Source: Haliclona indistincta (lineage: Eukaryota > Porifera > Demospongiae > Haplosclerida > Chalinidae). Taken from it: DNA of 64,000 bases. The notes beneath the pieces were generated by a model, which saw nothing but the letters and a program-made list of their open reading frames with translations, searched no databases and was not told the DNA's origin. Both the position numbers and the translations under genes were made by a program. The stretch lies in assembly GCA_964017065.1 (NCBI GenBank), contig OZ024787.1, positions 4,451,569 to 4,515,568 on the forward strand, given 5' to 3'. Shown piece after piece: positions 25,801 through 35,822 of this stretch (positions are counted from its first letter, which is position 1; each line of letters opens with the position of its first letter).

Positions 25801-28800
25801 CTGCATGGCAGGATTCAATCCATTATGAGGTCGCGGCAGTAGCGGGATTCCATTATGAGTTATAGAGACCCGCAGCTACATAACCTGATTGGTCAACATC
25901 GTTTAGCTGTGGTCTAATCATTTTTACAGAAAATTATTGTTCTTGTGAATTATGCAGCACATGTGTACAATTTGTGAGAGTAAATTTTCATTCTGATCCT
26001 ATCCTTGACATAAATAATGAATTTTTACCCAACGAAATATCCTCTATTACTACTATCTTATTGATTTTTGCCACTTAGTAAAAATTTTATCGAGCATGTA
26101 TACATTTTATTAATCACAGTACATCAAATTGTTAATGGTAACATACTTTAAAAGATAAACAACTTAATATGAAGTAGACTCATACACATTTAAACAGTGA
26201 TTGACCACAAAAAAGGTGTACAGTGGAGCCCCTCTAAGGTGGACACCATTGGGACCAACAAAATTGTCCATTATAGAGAAGGTGTCCTCTGGTCATAGAT
26301 TTATTATACATTATGTGGGTTATATTTGGGATTCAGTAAGTGTCCATTATAGACGGATGAGGGGTGTCCTCTAAGAGGGGTTCCACTAACTTAATATCCA
26401 ATGCTCTGAAAGTATGCATGGCTTGAATACTAGCTCACTATAGAGGGGACAGCACATTTGAATAGCTCTTCATACCGTATGTATTAATTAATGTTGGTAA
26501 AGATCGAGTGCTCTATGTGATTTATGGCACGAGACCACAGCCATAAATCACGTAGAGCACGACTTACCTACTTTAAGTGGTTTAAAGTATATGAAAGCTC
26601 TGTATAGCGCCACTGTTGAGGCTACAATGGAGAGTATATTGTGCGCACCGATTGTTATTGTCCATTCAATATGAACTTATTGTACGGTGGGCGGGCCTCA
26701 CGAAATACGTGATGTACAGGAAGCGCAGTAGCTTTGATCTCGCCCACACATATACTTTAAAGCCAGTTATTTTCATGTAGATTTTAATAAACCTGCGTGC
26801 TGACCGATAAAAATTTGAGCATAACCAAAAATAATGATAACCAAAAATTTTTCATGGCAATCGAAAGAGCCGCTTTCGTTTTTGATGACACAAAGCTACC
26901 GTCAAAATACTCTAACTTGTCTGGGGAAAGGCAGTCTAGTCTCATGGAGCAGGCACGGCAAAGCAACTGTAACATTCAAGAACAGCTGTCCTATACCTCC
27001 ACGCTATCCAATGCAACAAATTTTGGTTTGGATTTTATTTTCAACAGGTGAGTGCATGTCGAAAATTAGATCCACCAAATTTTTGAAATATTTTACCGGT
27101 GAAAAAAGGCTATAATTATGGTACCAACCAAATGGTACTTTACTTACATTGTCCATCAAACATGGGTCAGTGTCTCTCTCCTTTATCAAGTCTGTAAGTG
27201 TTTCATGCTCTCCACAAAGAGCTGCTTTGAGAATCAATGGAATAGGTTGATCCTACGCATACAAATAAACAAAAATTAATAATAATGCTATAAGAGGCAA
27301 ACCTGTTGAGTATAGCCTTCTCTTAATCTTCTTATCTCACCAGGCTAGTAATAGACATAAAAATAATAATATTCAGCTGTTTAATCAGCATTTTCACTGA
27401 TTCTTTACCTTATGTGATAAAAGCATTGGATCAATGGTGCATCCATATCTTTCAATGAGCATCTTAACAGAGCCCCATGCTTTGTTCAGTATTGCCAACA
27501 ACAATGGTGAAGCTGTACGCTGTGATAAATAATAATGTTTAGCATAACAATGTATTTTGTTCTCTCAGTGTAACAATCAGTGTATTCTGTATAGATATAT
27601 AAACTAACACGTTATTACTGGTTATTTCGACTTGCGCAATCACCACTTGCTCAATCTACAGCAGCAGACGAGTACTATCCATCATTTGTGTGCTGCAGAT
27701 GATTCATTTTGCCTTGTTATTACTTTGCCAAGGTGTTTTCACTGTAGTTTTGTATGAGTATTAGCCCAACCTTCCGATTAACCTAGGACTTTCACCAAGG
27801 CAACTGCCTCGGTTACCTAGTTTATAGCTACACCACTGATAGAGAGGGCCATCAGCTAAACTAGCATACTTACCATGCTATGGCTAGCTGTCGAGCCATC
27901 CCATCGTGGGTCAACCCTGTACGCATGTAGCTTTAACGTTATCGGTTTAAGCGGGTTAACTTAGTTGCATGGTTGTGAATCAGATAGCCTTAATTGAAGC
28001 CAGCGACCGGCATCAAGTTTTGAATTGGGCCATAACATAATTTATATTAGCCACTCCCTGTTACAGGGTTCACTTGAGGGTTTAACACAACAGGAATACA
28101 TGTCATTCACCTTGCTCAGAGGGAAGCCATTAGGATCAACACCATAGTCATCAACTAAGGTAGCAATGACATCTACCTTTCCACTGACAACTGCTACATG
28201 AATTGGTTTAAGACCAGTCTGAGAAGAGAAAGAGAAAAGTGTGTCTGTGTATTTTACTCTACATTACAAAGGCTACCTGCACACTGGCAGAATTAGGATC
28301 GACTGAAAATTCTTCAACAAGCACTTTAACAGCATCAACACACCCACCTCTACATGCATAGTGCAATGGCGGTAACTTGAACTATAATAAATAAAACAAG
28401 AAAAATCTGTTATTAACATTGTGTGTGACAAAACTTTACCTCTGCAGTCTCAGCTTTCAAGTCAACAGTTGGGAGAGAAGCAAAATATCTGATGAGTTCG
28501 ACATGTCCTAACAAAGCTGCTATGTGGATAGGTTGCCTGCTATCAATCTGCATTAATCATTAAATTACTATTACTTCATTAAAATTGCTCAATCATACTG
28601 AATAAGGTGTGGTTGGGTTCACATTGTACTTTTCAACCAACAGTTTGGCAATTTCCAGTTGATTCTGTACTGTAGCCAAATGAATCAACTCATGCCCATC
28701 CTTTGATGATAAAAATAACATTATAGTATGAAAGAGGCAATACATGGACCTACCCTAAACTTGACACTGGGACTCACTCTACCCTCGTCAAGCAGTTTAT

Positions 28801-28855
28801 CAACAGTATCCTTATCACCAGCTATAGTTGCAAATCGGATTCTCTGACGGGCATC
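14422..28855 (-). CDS. Giant ankyrin-repeat protein, 48 exons visible, 5' end uncertain
   Basis: Ankyrin repeats are protein-binding solenoids, usually scaffolds or adaptors. Reading from 28855 down to the TAG at 14422-14424, I find 48 exons. All begin and end in phase 0 and most are 99-108 nt, so each exon is one 33-36-residue repeat (consensus DGxQPIHxAAxxGxxE, LLIxxYxVDP). They sum to about 1,599 residues before any N-terminal part. Three exons (16955-17014, 20596-20667, 27303-27344) are short; the first and last are linkers and 20596-20667 is a truncated repeat. The 35 exons from 22941 to 14422 form three tandem 12-exon cassettes, listed separately. No transmembrane segment, Death or kinase domain is seen. 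The true start is not identified: a possible first exon is at 30395-30415. Because every junction is phase 0 the region could also be two or more genes; I see only one terminal stop and no convincing internal promoter or start. Confidence 0.8.
16955..20544 (-). repeat. Ankyrin cassette 2 (12 exons)
   Basis: Exons in transcription order: 20446-20544, 20295-20396, 20151-20243, 19587-19697, 19432-19533, 19289-19375, 18677-18784, 18238-18342, 17964-18065, 17805-17906, 17126-17230, 16955-17014. The first encodes PVHICAQRGCVRILDWLC, the sixth is the short form (SSPRIIDILINEYHCDP) and the twelfth is a 20-residue linker with no ankyrin pattern. The fourth has a 3-4-residue N-terminal extension through use of an upstream acceptor. 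All donors are GT. Confidence 0.85.
20596..22941 (-). repeat. Ankyrin cassette 1 (12 exons)
   Basis: Exons in transcription order: 22840-22941, 22681-22782, 22283-22384, 22130-22231, 21949-22050, 21813-21899, 21633-21740, 21449-21550, 21054-21155, 20907-21005, 20717-20830, 20596-20667. The first (PVHVCAQSGCVEILDWLC), short sixth (NARILNILVDEYHCD) and extended seventh (NERGFKPIHQAA) align with the same ranks in cassettes 2 and 3. The twelfth is a truncated 24-residue repeat where cassette 2 has a 20-residue linker. Confidence 0.85.
23130..23400. repeat. Two adjacent inverted-repeat structures in an ankyrin intron
   Basis: TACCTAGGTCAAAGATCA near 23133 faces its near complement (TGATCTTTGACCGAGGTA) at 23218-23235. 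A second structure at about 23278-23400 pairs AAAGCACTCAGGATTGGGT with its complement, with an inner AAGCACTC/GTGCTGT type pair. Both look like small hairpin elements without coding capacity. Confidence 0.5.
23793..23876. repeat. Tandem duplication, 42-bp period, two copies
   Basis: The 42-bp unit starting ATCAAAGTTGTCATAGTCAT occurs twice back to back with no differences that I can see across most of its length. It is just upstream (in transcription) of the exon at 23673-23774, so it lies in an intron. Confidence 0.85.
23984..24058. mobile_element. Deleted relic of the 47.6-49.8 kb transposon
   Basis: The 48 bases before 24033 match the left flank of the large element near 47552-47600, and TAGGGAGTCACTACCGTGCCTCCCTA (24033-24058) is that element's two ends joined. 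It therefore appears to be an internally deleted copy. The shared left flank implies that the real left terminus lies further out than the GGGAGGCAC repeat. Confidence 0.6.
25563..25688. mobile_element. 126-bp hairpin element in ankyrin intron
   Basis: Arms GACAGTGCATCCAAGGATCT and its near complement enclose a second pair (CTACGCGATGTAGAAGC and complement). The near-perfect arms suggest a recent or conserved foldback element. It lies between exons 25419-25520 and 27148-27252. Confidence 0.65.
26221..26387. mobile_element. Small pogo/Tigger-type MITE
   Basis: Ends CAGTGGAGCCCCTCTAAGG and AGAGGGGTTCCACT are complementary. The interior alternates short forms of GTCCATTATAGA. The same terminus (CAGTGGAACCCCTCTTAATT) starts another fragment near 31006. 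CAGTGGAACC-type ends are characteristic of pogo-like Tc1/mariner MITEs. Confidence 0.6.
26508..26560. repeat. 53-bp perfect-arm hairpin in ankyrin intron
   Basis: GTGCTCTATGTGATTTATGGC faces its near complement across about 11 bases. No coding or known RNA feature is seen. It is probably a foldback remnant. Confidence 0.5.
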
Positions 28856-29510
28856 CTGCAAAACAATTGCTATTATTTTAAATTACTATAGCGTTATCAG
28901 TAATAACTTCAAGGCAATTACTATATTTGTTTTCGCTATGACTGGGAACAGTAATGAAATTATGAAACATGTACTTTAAAGAAAGCATGTGCTTAATAAG
29001 ATGCCAACATGTGCCCACAAATGTACACAAATAGATTTAAGGCATATCTGCTTTGGCGCACGAACCTGGCGGATAGATCGTGTCTGCACTCGATCCAGTT
29101 TTGGTTGAACCTGAGTTCAGCCAACCCACATAATATGTATGTGGGTTGAACTGGGTTGAAACTAGGTTTGTGCACACGCACTGGAGACACTCCATACGAG
29201 CATTCTAGCACTAGAAAGATGCACACTGCCTGACTGCCATGCTATCACTATAACACAACCTGGGACTGCTAGCATGGACCTTACTCGCATCAATCTCGGC
29301 CAAGTGCAGATGCTCTACTAACCGAGTTCAACCCGGGTTCTTTATTTTGACACCCTCACCCTTGTCTCAGTCTGGCTGCATGATGATCTTGATCATCAAG
29401 TTGGAGGATGTAGCCAACTTGTTTCATCAGCAGCACAGTCAGCACTGATAGCCTTCCACGGTGACCATCACGAGCCTGATAGCAACAAAATTGATGCCGA
29501 GATGTCACTA

Positions 29511-30142
29511 CAGCGGTTTCATGTCTTCTTGCCGGGAAGCCATTGAAATGTTAATGAATACCGTTCATTATGAATCGTTAGCACTTCGAGTGCGAGTTAT
29601 ATTAACGTCATCTGGAGCGCTAGCGTAAAACGGTGCGGTATGGTCGATCGAGTTCGAGTCAAGTAAAGCTCTGCCCCTTAACTTACTGATCTATTCAATA
29701 TGGCTGTTCGCACGACTTGTGAGCCAACGCGGTCCAGCGCTTATCCTGATGATCTAAGATGGCGCATGGTGTACCAACATGAAGCACTGGACTTGACGTA
29801 CGAGGCCATCGCAGCCAACAGCCAAGTTAGATGGATGATTACTAAGACCAGCACCAAAAGAAGAGGGTTGATAGTAGCCAGGGAATGGAGCCCCGGGCGA
29901 ATAGCGCCACGATTGATCCATAGTTGAAGGCTACACGTCGAGCTAGCTACACGCGCCACGTGGCCTGGTTTAGATCGGACTCCGCCTCTTTACCTTACAT
30001 TCGATTCGTACGAACTTACCGCGCGCGCTAGCTCAATCGATCCGGGCCAAAGAATGCATTTCAAGGACTTAGCGAATTAACAAGTCACGCTCTACGCTTT
30101 ACGCTCTACGCTTTTTCCTTGCAAGAAGTCATGAAACCGCTG
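29511..30142 (+). mobile_element. 632-bp non-autonomous Tc1/mariner-like element, copy 1
   Basis: Terminal repeats CAGCGGTTTCATG...CATGAAACCGCTG are flanked by TA on both sides (29509-29510, 30143-30144). A 75-codon reading frame at 29700-29927 begins MAVRTTCEPTRSSAYPDDLR and continues with a helix-turn-helix-like stretch (YEAIAANSQV) typical of the N-terminus of DDE transposases, then loses homology. An equally long copy lies in opposite orientation at 57357-57988, so the family spread recently by help from an autonomous relative. Confidence 0.75.
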
Positions 30143-30394
30143 TATAAGGTACACAGTGATGTTGTTTGCTACGAGCGTGTTCCAATGATTTGCAAGCTGC
30201 TCCACTAGCAGCGATGCCGTCTTGACATTTGCTTGTACAAACCGCGGATAAATGGGGAGATCCACGGTTTACGCAAGACAATCCATAGATTGTCCCAATC
30301 TACAGTTTGCGCAATGTACTTCACTTTTTTATTGCGCTCATACAGACCAAATTAAAATTACATCTCAAAAACTCTATAGCTAAGCACTCCATAC

Positions 30395-30415
30395 CGATTC
30401 TGCTTTAATTTCCAT
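30395..30415 (-). CDS. Candidate first exon of the ankyrin gene (tentative)
   Basis: ATG at 30415 opens MEIKAES and reaches a GTATGG donor in phase 0, which matches the phase of the first ankyrin acceptor at 28855. The implied intron would be 1.5 kb and contain the element at 29511-30142. Seven codons plus a donor is weak evidence; a transcript is needed to confirm or reject it. Confidence 0.2.
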
Positions 30416-31005
30416 GGAGTCTTTTCTTCCTATCTCTGCTTGAAGACAGTCTTCTCTTGAATTGATTGGCTTAGATGACTACAATAAAAAATAATGAAGA
30501 GAACAGTAACACTTTGAAAGAAAAAATAGGCAAGAAATGCAGATGGGCAGACGAGAGAAATATAGATAGAAGGAGAGAATGGAAGAACCATGCAAAAGAC
30601 TTTATAATGAATCGCTATAGCAATATAAGCCAGTAAAAGTTTTCTACACATGTACATAGCTACTACAGCATTCACTTTCCTCGGTTGAGTTATCTCTAGT
30701 ATTCAATGTTACACAATATGCAAACTCAGGCAATGCAGGCTTTAGATTATGTTGTGAAACTGACAAACAGCCGAGAATGTTCCATTATTTGTGTAAGTAG
30801 AAGGCTTTGAATTTAAGATGTAACAAGATAGCATGAGATAGGCATTCACGCTGTCGAACCCAGCAGACACTCGTATATTAGAGGCAAGTCCTTGGAGCCT
30901 ACATAATATGGCTCCGCGGAGTGGCTACCAACAGTGCACTGTGCCTCCACTCTTCCCACCTAGCAGCTCAGCCAGCTAGCTGTTCGGTATCCAGATTATA
31001 ACATA

Positions 31006-31145
31006 CAGTGGAACCCCTCTTAATTTGCAGACACCCCTCATCCCTCTATAATGGACATTTAGAATCCCAGATATATATAACCACAGAATGTATAATAAAC
31101 CACTGACCAGAGGACACCCTCTCTATAATGGACAATTTTATTAAC
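31006..31145. mobile_element. Pogo-type MITE fragment
   Basis: Starts CAGTGGAACCCCTCTTAATT and contains inverted forms of the GTCCATTATAGA motif, as in 26221-26387. The distal terminus is not clear, so the copy is probably truncated. Confidence 0.45.
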
Positions 31146-31579
31146 TACAGCATACTCTCACAGCTGAAACAGCAGGCAATCAAGATACTAGCAGGACAAG
31201 TACTAGTCTCGTACGTGTTACATCAGTGCATACCTTACTGATCACAAGCTCAAGAAGGAACCTTGCTCCCCACAAATCAGCGCCATATTGACTCAAGCCC
31301 CAACCCAATTATTTTTGATAATAATCAAAACTCGACTTCAACAAGCCCCGCCCCTAGATCGTACTGTATGTAGTGACAAGAAAATTGAAAAAGATTCCTG
31401 ACGAAATCGAGGATGTAGGGATAAAGAAATTCACTGGTCCACGATATAAACCAACAAGGAACTAGCACAGAATGGTAACACGATTGACTGGATAATAAAC
31501 CATGCATCCCTACATCAGTGGCTGCTTTATAGTTATACTGACTGGCTATAGCTTATACATGTAGCCAGTAAAGCAGCCA

Positions 31580-31723
31580 CTAGGCCTTGCGCCGGTTCTC
31601 AGGCTCAGCAATGACAGCAGGGTTTGCATCAGTTGTAGGCGAATCAGTGCCACTAGTATAAACCAGTTGGCTCGAAGCGCCCTCGAAACACACAACCAAT
31701 ACTAGTAGAACAGTCCCAGACAT
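31580..31723 (-). CDS. Possible small secreted peptide, 47 aa
   Basis: Reading frame MSGTVLLVLVVCFEGASSQL... has a hydrophobic start resembling a signal peptide with a cleavage-like site after the ASS region, followed by a Thr/Asp/Pro-rich tail and stop. It could be a complete tiny gene, the first exon of an undetected gene or chance. No homology is recognised, and it is bordered by repeat fragments (31371-31520). Confidence 0.2.
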   Translation of the reverse strand: MSGTVLLVLVVCFEGASSQLVYTSGTDSPTTDANPAVIAEPENRRKA

Positions 31724-32316
31724 AGTGGCGTTTGACAATCGCGAGTTCTCTGGAACGGCAAGCAAATTCAGTGGAGCAATCTGGAGCCTCGCCTTATTGG
31801 CCGGGTTCTCAAAGTTCTTGCAGATGGATGGAGCTGAATATGCAAAGCAAAGAGATGTTGGTAGTTTTACCAAGGTCTAAGCAAAGGAGTTATTTTGATA
31901 TTTCGTCCATACATGAACTAAAAATTAATGTGTTCTTAAAGTATTCAGAGAAAAAATTAATGATAGTTTTGTTCTGCTTTCATTTTTCATGAGTTGGAAG
32001 CTTGCAGTGCGTTGAAATGCAAGAGTTCAAATATTAAAGTAAATTCTTACAAGTATGGGAGACTTTGACGTTCGAAAGTGTGATTGATTTTGCTAAGAGT
32101 ATAATTTTGATTTTTGTCCTCGGATAGCATTATAATAATTTCCTTCTGCAGCAAGAATGTTACTGAACTCGACTGTTCACAGCTTTAATTACAATAGCTT
32201 GAGAAAAGAGGAAGGGAAGATGAGAAACACCTCCTCACAGGACAGTAGACCTAGCTCTCAGAACTGAGGAACACCTTCTCTTAGGATATTTTTTCGGCAA
32301 AATAAAATAACTTTAT
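31724..32316. other. Spacer downstream of the Ig/FN3 receptor
   Basis: I see no exon here. The first 250 bp carry a frame on each strand without recognisable similarity. The right end is the 3' flank of the receptor gene whose stop is at 32317. Confidence 0.4.
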
Positions 32317-32320
32317 TCAA
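32297..32320 (-). terminator. Polyadenylation signal overlapping the stop codon
   Basis: On the minus strand the receptor ends TTGAATAAAG: the AATAAA hexamer starts with the last base of the TGA stop. A U-rich stretch follows. If used, the 3' UTR is only about 15-30 nt. Confidence 0.5.
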
Positions 32321-34981
32321 TAATATTCATGATAAGATAGATCAGTTTTCTCTTTTCTAATGTTTTCATAATCTACATTATCATTCACTGCGATGGACTG
32401 GTTATGAGGAGCTGACTGTGTCTGCAGTACTGAGGAATAGGCAACATTGTCCTTCAGTTCAATAGACTGAGGAACACCACCTCCCAGTACTCCATAACAC
32501 TCATTCTCTGCTGACTTCAAGTATTGTAAAGCCACAGGATTGGGAAATGGAGTAGCTGATTGATGATAGACAATAATGTCTAACATAATTAGGTATGCGG
32601 CATCACTCACTAGTCTTCTTAGTTTCCTTTCCTCTCTTATTATGGATACAGCAACAGATGATCACAGTAACTAGCACACTCACTGCTAGTATCACAATCA
32701 CCACACTACCGACACTCACTCCAACAATAATGGGAACAGTTGATCCAGTCACTAAAGTACACCACATGTTGGCCTGATTGATACAGCAATAATGGCATGG
32801 CTTACCGGCTTGAGTGAGCTCACTCTCTGGTGAGCTGCCATACTTGTTACCAGCATTAGCTGACAACTGGTAGGAGCCAGGTTGAAGAGATAGCTCGTGA
32901 CTCACAGATGCTGACACTCCTATGAGATTTGTCATTGTCGATGAGGAGTTCAAACTAATCCGATACAAGAATCCTCTCGTGTTATTGTAGACTAAGATAT
33001 TGATGTGTAGGCTATTGTCTCCTGCTGGTACTCCAGTATAATCAGTGGTAATCAGTAGCCTCACCATCAAACCAGTGCTAGACACTAGTGATATCTGTGG
33101 AGTGGATGGGATACCTACAGAAGCATCAATCATTCTATCAATCATAGCTTTCACGTACCTGTGAATGCAATGAGTGTATTGGTATCTGATGTTGTGCTAC
33201 CGAGTGCATTAGAGGCAGTCACAGTACATGTGTAGTTGTTGCCAGCTTCAACAGGTCCTAATCTAGTGCTACCATCTCCTGTGCCACATGTGCCAACACT
33301 GCACAATGACATGTTGCTGAGTCCATTGCTGCACATCACTGACATTGAGAGTAGAGGTAGTCCTCCAGTGTGTCTCAATGTCCATCTCACCTCCAGCATT
33401 CCATCAATATTCTCTACATCAGTTTGTTCAAACTGTGCCACTATACATGGGTAATAGAGTAGTGCTATCATAGCTGGTTATTCTTGCCAGCACACTACAG
33501 CTCACCTGAAGCATTGGTTTTGATAACTTGAGTGATACTATCACTTGTCAGTTCACTTACAGCAAAGTGGCTGGTCACAGCCCTGATACTGACAGTGTAG
33601 TTGGTGTTGGGTTCCAGTCCAGGCACAGTCAAGGTGTTGGTGTAGGATGGATCACTATTGTTCACTGCATGGACTGACATTGTTATAATCTTTGATGCTG
33701 TAGCTAATTTGATTGAGAATCTGTCAAAGGCTGGCACTCCATTGTTAACTGGATTAAGCCATCTCAAGACAACAGCACTTGAAGTGATGTTTATAACACT
33801 AAGACTTTGTGGCATACTAGCAGACCCTGTAAGAGAATGAGTAAATAATGTCAGCTCAAACATTTGTCCTTCACTCACGGAGTACTTGTAGTGAAATGGT
33901 GTGATTGTTGGTGAATGATTGATTGTTGAACATGTTGTGGAGTGTGTTGGTGTAGTTACCACTGTCTGCTAGCATGACATTGGATATCATCAGCACTCCT
34001 GTGCTGTCTGTACCATACATCACACCACTAGCCAGTGGACTACCGTTCCTTGTCCATGTGGAGTTAGGTGTGGGGTTCCCTGTCACATCAGTGAATGCTG
34101 TAATGGTGGTATCCATTCCTGATACAGCAAACACTTCACTAGATCCTTGAATGCCTGCTGGAGGAGCTGCATTATAGATAGAGATGGCATGCTACTGGTA
34201 TAATGCTGGCAATTGCTTACCTAACACATCTAATATGAAGTAACCAGTCGAGTTGCCTGCTTCAGTGGTGGCTATCATGGAGTAGTTACCAGAATGAGTC
34301 CTCAGTAGTGGATTGAACACAATGTGAGGGTAGTCAGACACATTGGGGTTGATACTGGTGTGTGTGTTGATGGGTACTCCATCATGGAACCATTGGTAGG
34401 ATGGTACTAGAGGGAACCCTTCAAACTGCTCTATGTTGAAGGAAAAGAAGCTGTTTTCTACTGCAGTCAATATGTTTGGCTCTGTCCTCAACACAGGTGG
34501 TCCTATACAGTGCATACATTTATTATGAAGATCAGATAATATCTGTATTTAACAAGCTAAGCTAACCAATGATTCTCAGCAGGAACATAACATTCTCTAG
34601 GTGTTCTGGGATGGCAACATTTGTGCATCGTAGCACTGCTTTGTCGAGATCACGACTGAAGTTCTCAATGGTGAGGTTAGATGTAGCTCCAACAGCAATG
34701 AAGTTAGGCACAGCAAGAAGATTACCACCAAACGTAATGACTATTTCCATTTCGTTCAGTCTTGTCAAGAACCAAGACGTCTCAAATTCACTGCCGTTGT
34801 TTGTAACTCGACAAAAGACTGTTACATTAGTCTCGTTTTCTCTCCTCGCGAGTATGACCGTGCCGCCATTCTCTACGTGCGGTATTGTGGAAAGCCCAGC
34901 AATCAATTGGAAACAGTAAATAGCAAAAATAAAGCTGAGAAGAGCTGCGACTGACAATCGAGGTGAGGAGAGATTTACCAT
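32317..34981 (-). CDS. Ig/FN3 single-pass receptor with ITIM-like tail, complete, 766 aa
   Basis: A cell-surface receptor. Exons: 34567-34981, 34221-34502, 33879-34166, 33506-33826, 33159-33440, 32806-33114, 32611-32751, 32317-32579. All junctions are phase 1, one extracellular domain per exon, total 2301 nt. Exon 1: signal peptide (LSVAALLSFIFAIYCFQLIA) and Ig-like domain with paired Cys (VFCRV, AVLRCTN). Exons 2-3: Ig-like domains with the DSGNYT / HSGNYS motif but without the cysteine pair. Exon 4: fibronectin type III (LRWLNP, LEPNTNYTVSIRA). Exons 5-6: further FN3/Ig-like modules (NNYTCTVTASNALG). Exon 7: transmembrane helix at about 637-668 then CCCIHNKRGKE. Exon 8: cytoplasmic tail with VAYSSV (Tyr 727) and VDYENI (Tyr 750), matching the ITIM consensus [IVLS]xYxx[ILV]. 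An AATAAA overlaps the TGA stop, implying a very short 3' UTR. Ligand unknown; inhibitory signalling through SH2 phosphatases is inference. Confidence 0.85.
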
Positions 34982-35822
34982 TTTGAGTATGCATCAGGGA
35001 GTGGCTCAAATCGACCACGCCTTTTACCAGTCCCTCCCTCTTTTGGAGATGGAGCCGGAGCAGATCAGAGTATGCAGTTGGTTGGTGTATGCAGTTGGTT
35101 TCGTACTATGATCTTTTGAATGTTTTATGTAATAATAAGCCAATAAATTTGAGATACGATCTTGATGATATTATGTAAGTTTTACCGGGGCGGTCACGAC
35201 AGCAGAGCCGAAATTCTCAGCAGGTGGGTTCGTGATGATCTGACCCGCAGCATAGCTTACAGTTACGAGAAGCAAGACGAGGGCAACGTACCACCAGCAG
35301 AGAGTAGATCAGGAGCACCGCATCATAGAGGCGTGTCCTAATCACAGGGTGGGGCTGGTTGCTTTATTTTTGCATAATAATTAGGACACAAGTTCCTGGC
35401 AGGATGCATAATAAAATTGCTTTTTGAATATCTAACTGACATGCTGCTGCTAGTCATCTTATGTAAAAAGCTTAAGAGTAGAAATTAAATTTGATGTAAA
35501 AGGTGAGTTGACACTTGACAGACTGTGCACAGTTGAACAAGAAGGCAACAACAAACTAATACAAAAACATGAAGAATAATAGTGAAATGTGCTTGGGTTC
35601 AAGGAATCAGAAGAGAGGTGCCAGAAGTGATGAGGTACTTCACCTTGAATAATAATGTTTAGCTAGATACAAATTTTTGTGCACTGATGACAATAGAAAC
35701 ATTTTGATAAAAACAGAACATAAGGCATATATAATATGGGTAAGACAATAAGAGAATATTTTGCACTGTATTATACATTTTCTGTGTATGCATTGATTTT
35801 GTGTGTTGAACGTCTACTCCAG
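34982..35822. other. Promoter side of the Ig/FN3 gene and 3' flank of the tetraspan cluster
   Basis: No exon is seen. The receptor's promoter should lie just right of 34981. From about 35367 onward the sequence is homologous to that starting at 41811, marking the edge of a large segmental duplication. Confidence 0.45.

Larger units (their letters stand above)
23502..28855 (-). repeat. Upstream ankyrin exon block (13 exons), more diverged
   Basis: Exons: 28754-28855, 28599-28700, 28440-28547, 28277-28381, 28111-28218, 27409-27519, 27303-27344, 27148-27252, 25419-25520, 25268-25369, 24084-24188, 23673-23774, 23502-23606. All are phase 0. The 14-residue linker exon at 27303-27344 recalls the twelfth exon of the cassettes, so this block may be a decayed earlier cassette. 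Introns are longer than downstream and hold inverted-repeat elements (23130-23400, 25563-25688, 26221-26387, 26508-26560). N-terminal exons upstream of 28855 were not securely found. Confidence 0.75.
28856..31579. other. Repeat-rich spacer or long 5' intron of the ankyrin gene
   Basis: Apart from the Tc1-type element at 29511-30142 and a pogo-type fragment from about 31006, I find no exon chain. A short inverted repeat AACCCACATAATATGTATGTGGGTT lies near 29119. About 31371-31520 is homologous to one arm of the large hairpin at 46464-46834. The only gene-like candidate is the short start exon at 30395-30415. Confidence 0.45.

Noticed and set aside
18601..28855. Regularly spaced repeats as a CRISPR-like array
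   Set aside because: The periodicity comes from ankyrin exons of about 100 nt; spacing and sequence vary and the DNA is eukaryotic.
29700..29927. 75-codon reading frame as a host gene
   Set aside because: It lies wholly inside the TA-flanked 632-bp element and recurs in the second copy; its start resembles a transposase helix-turn-helix. Treated as part of the transposon.
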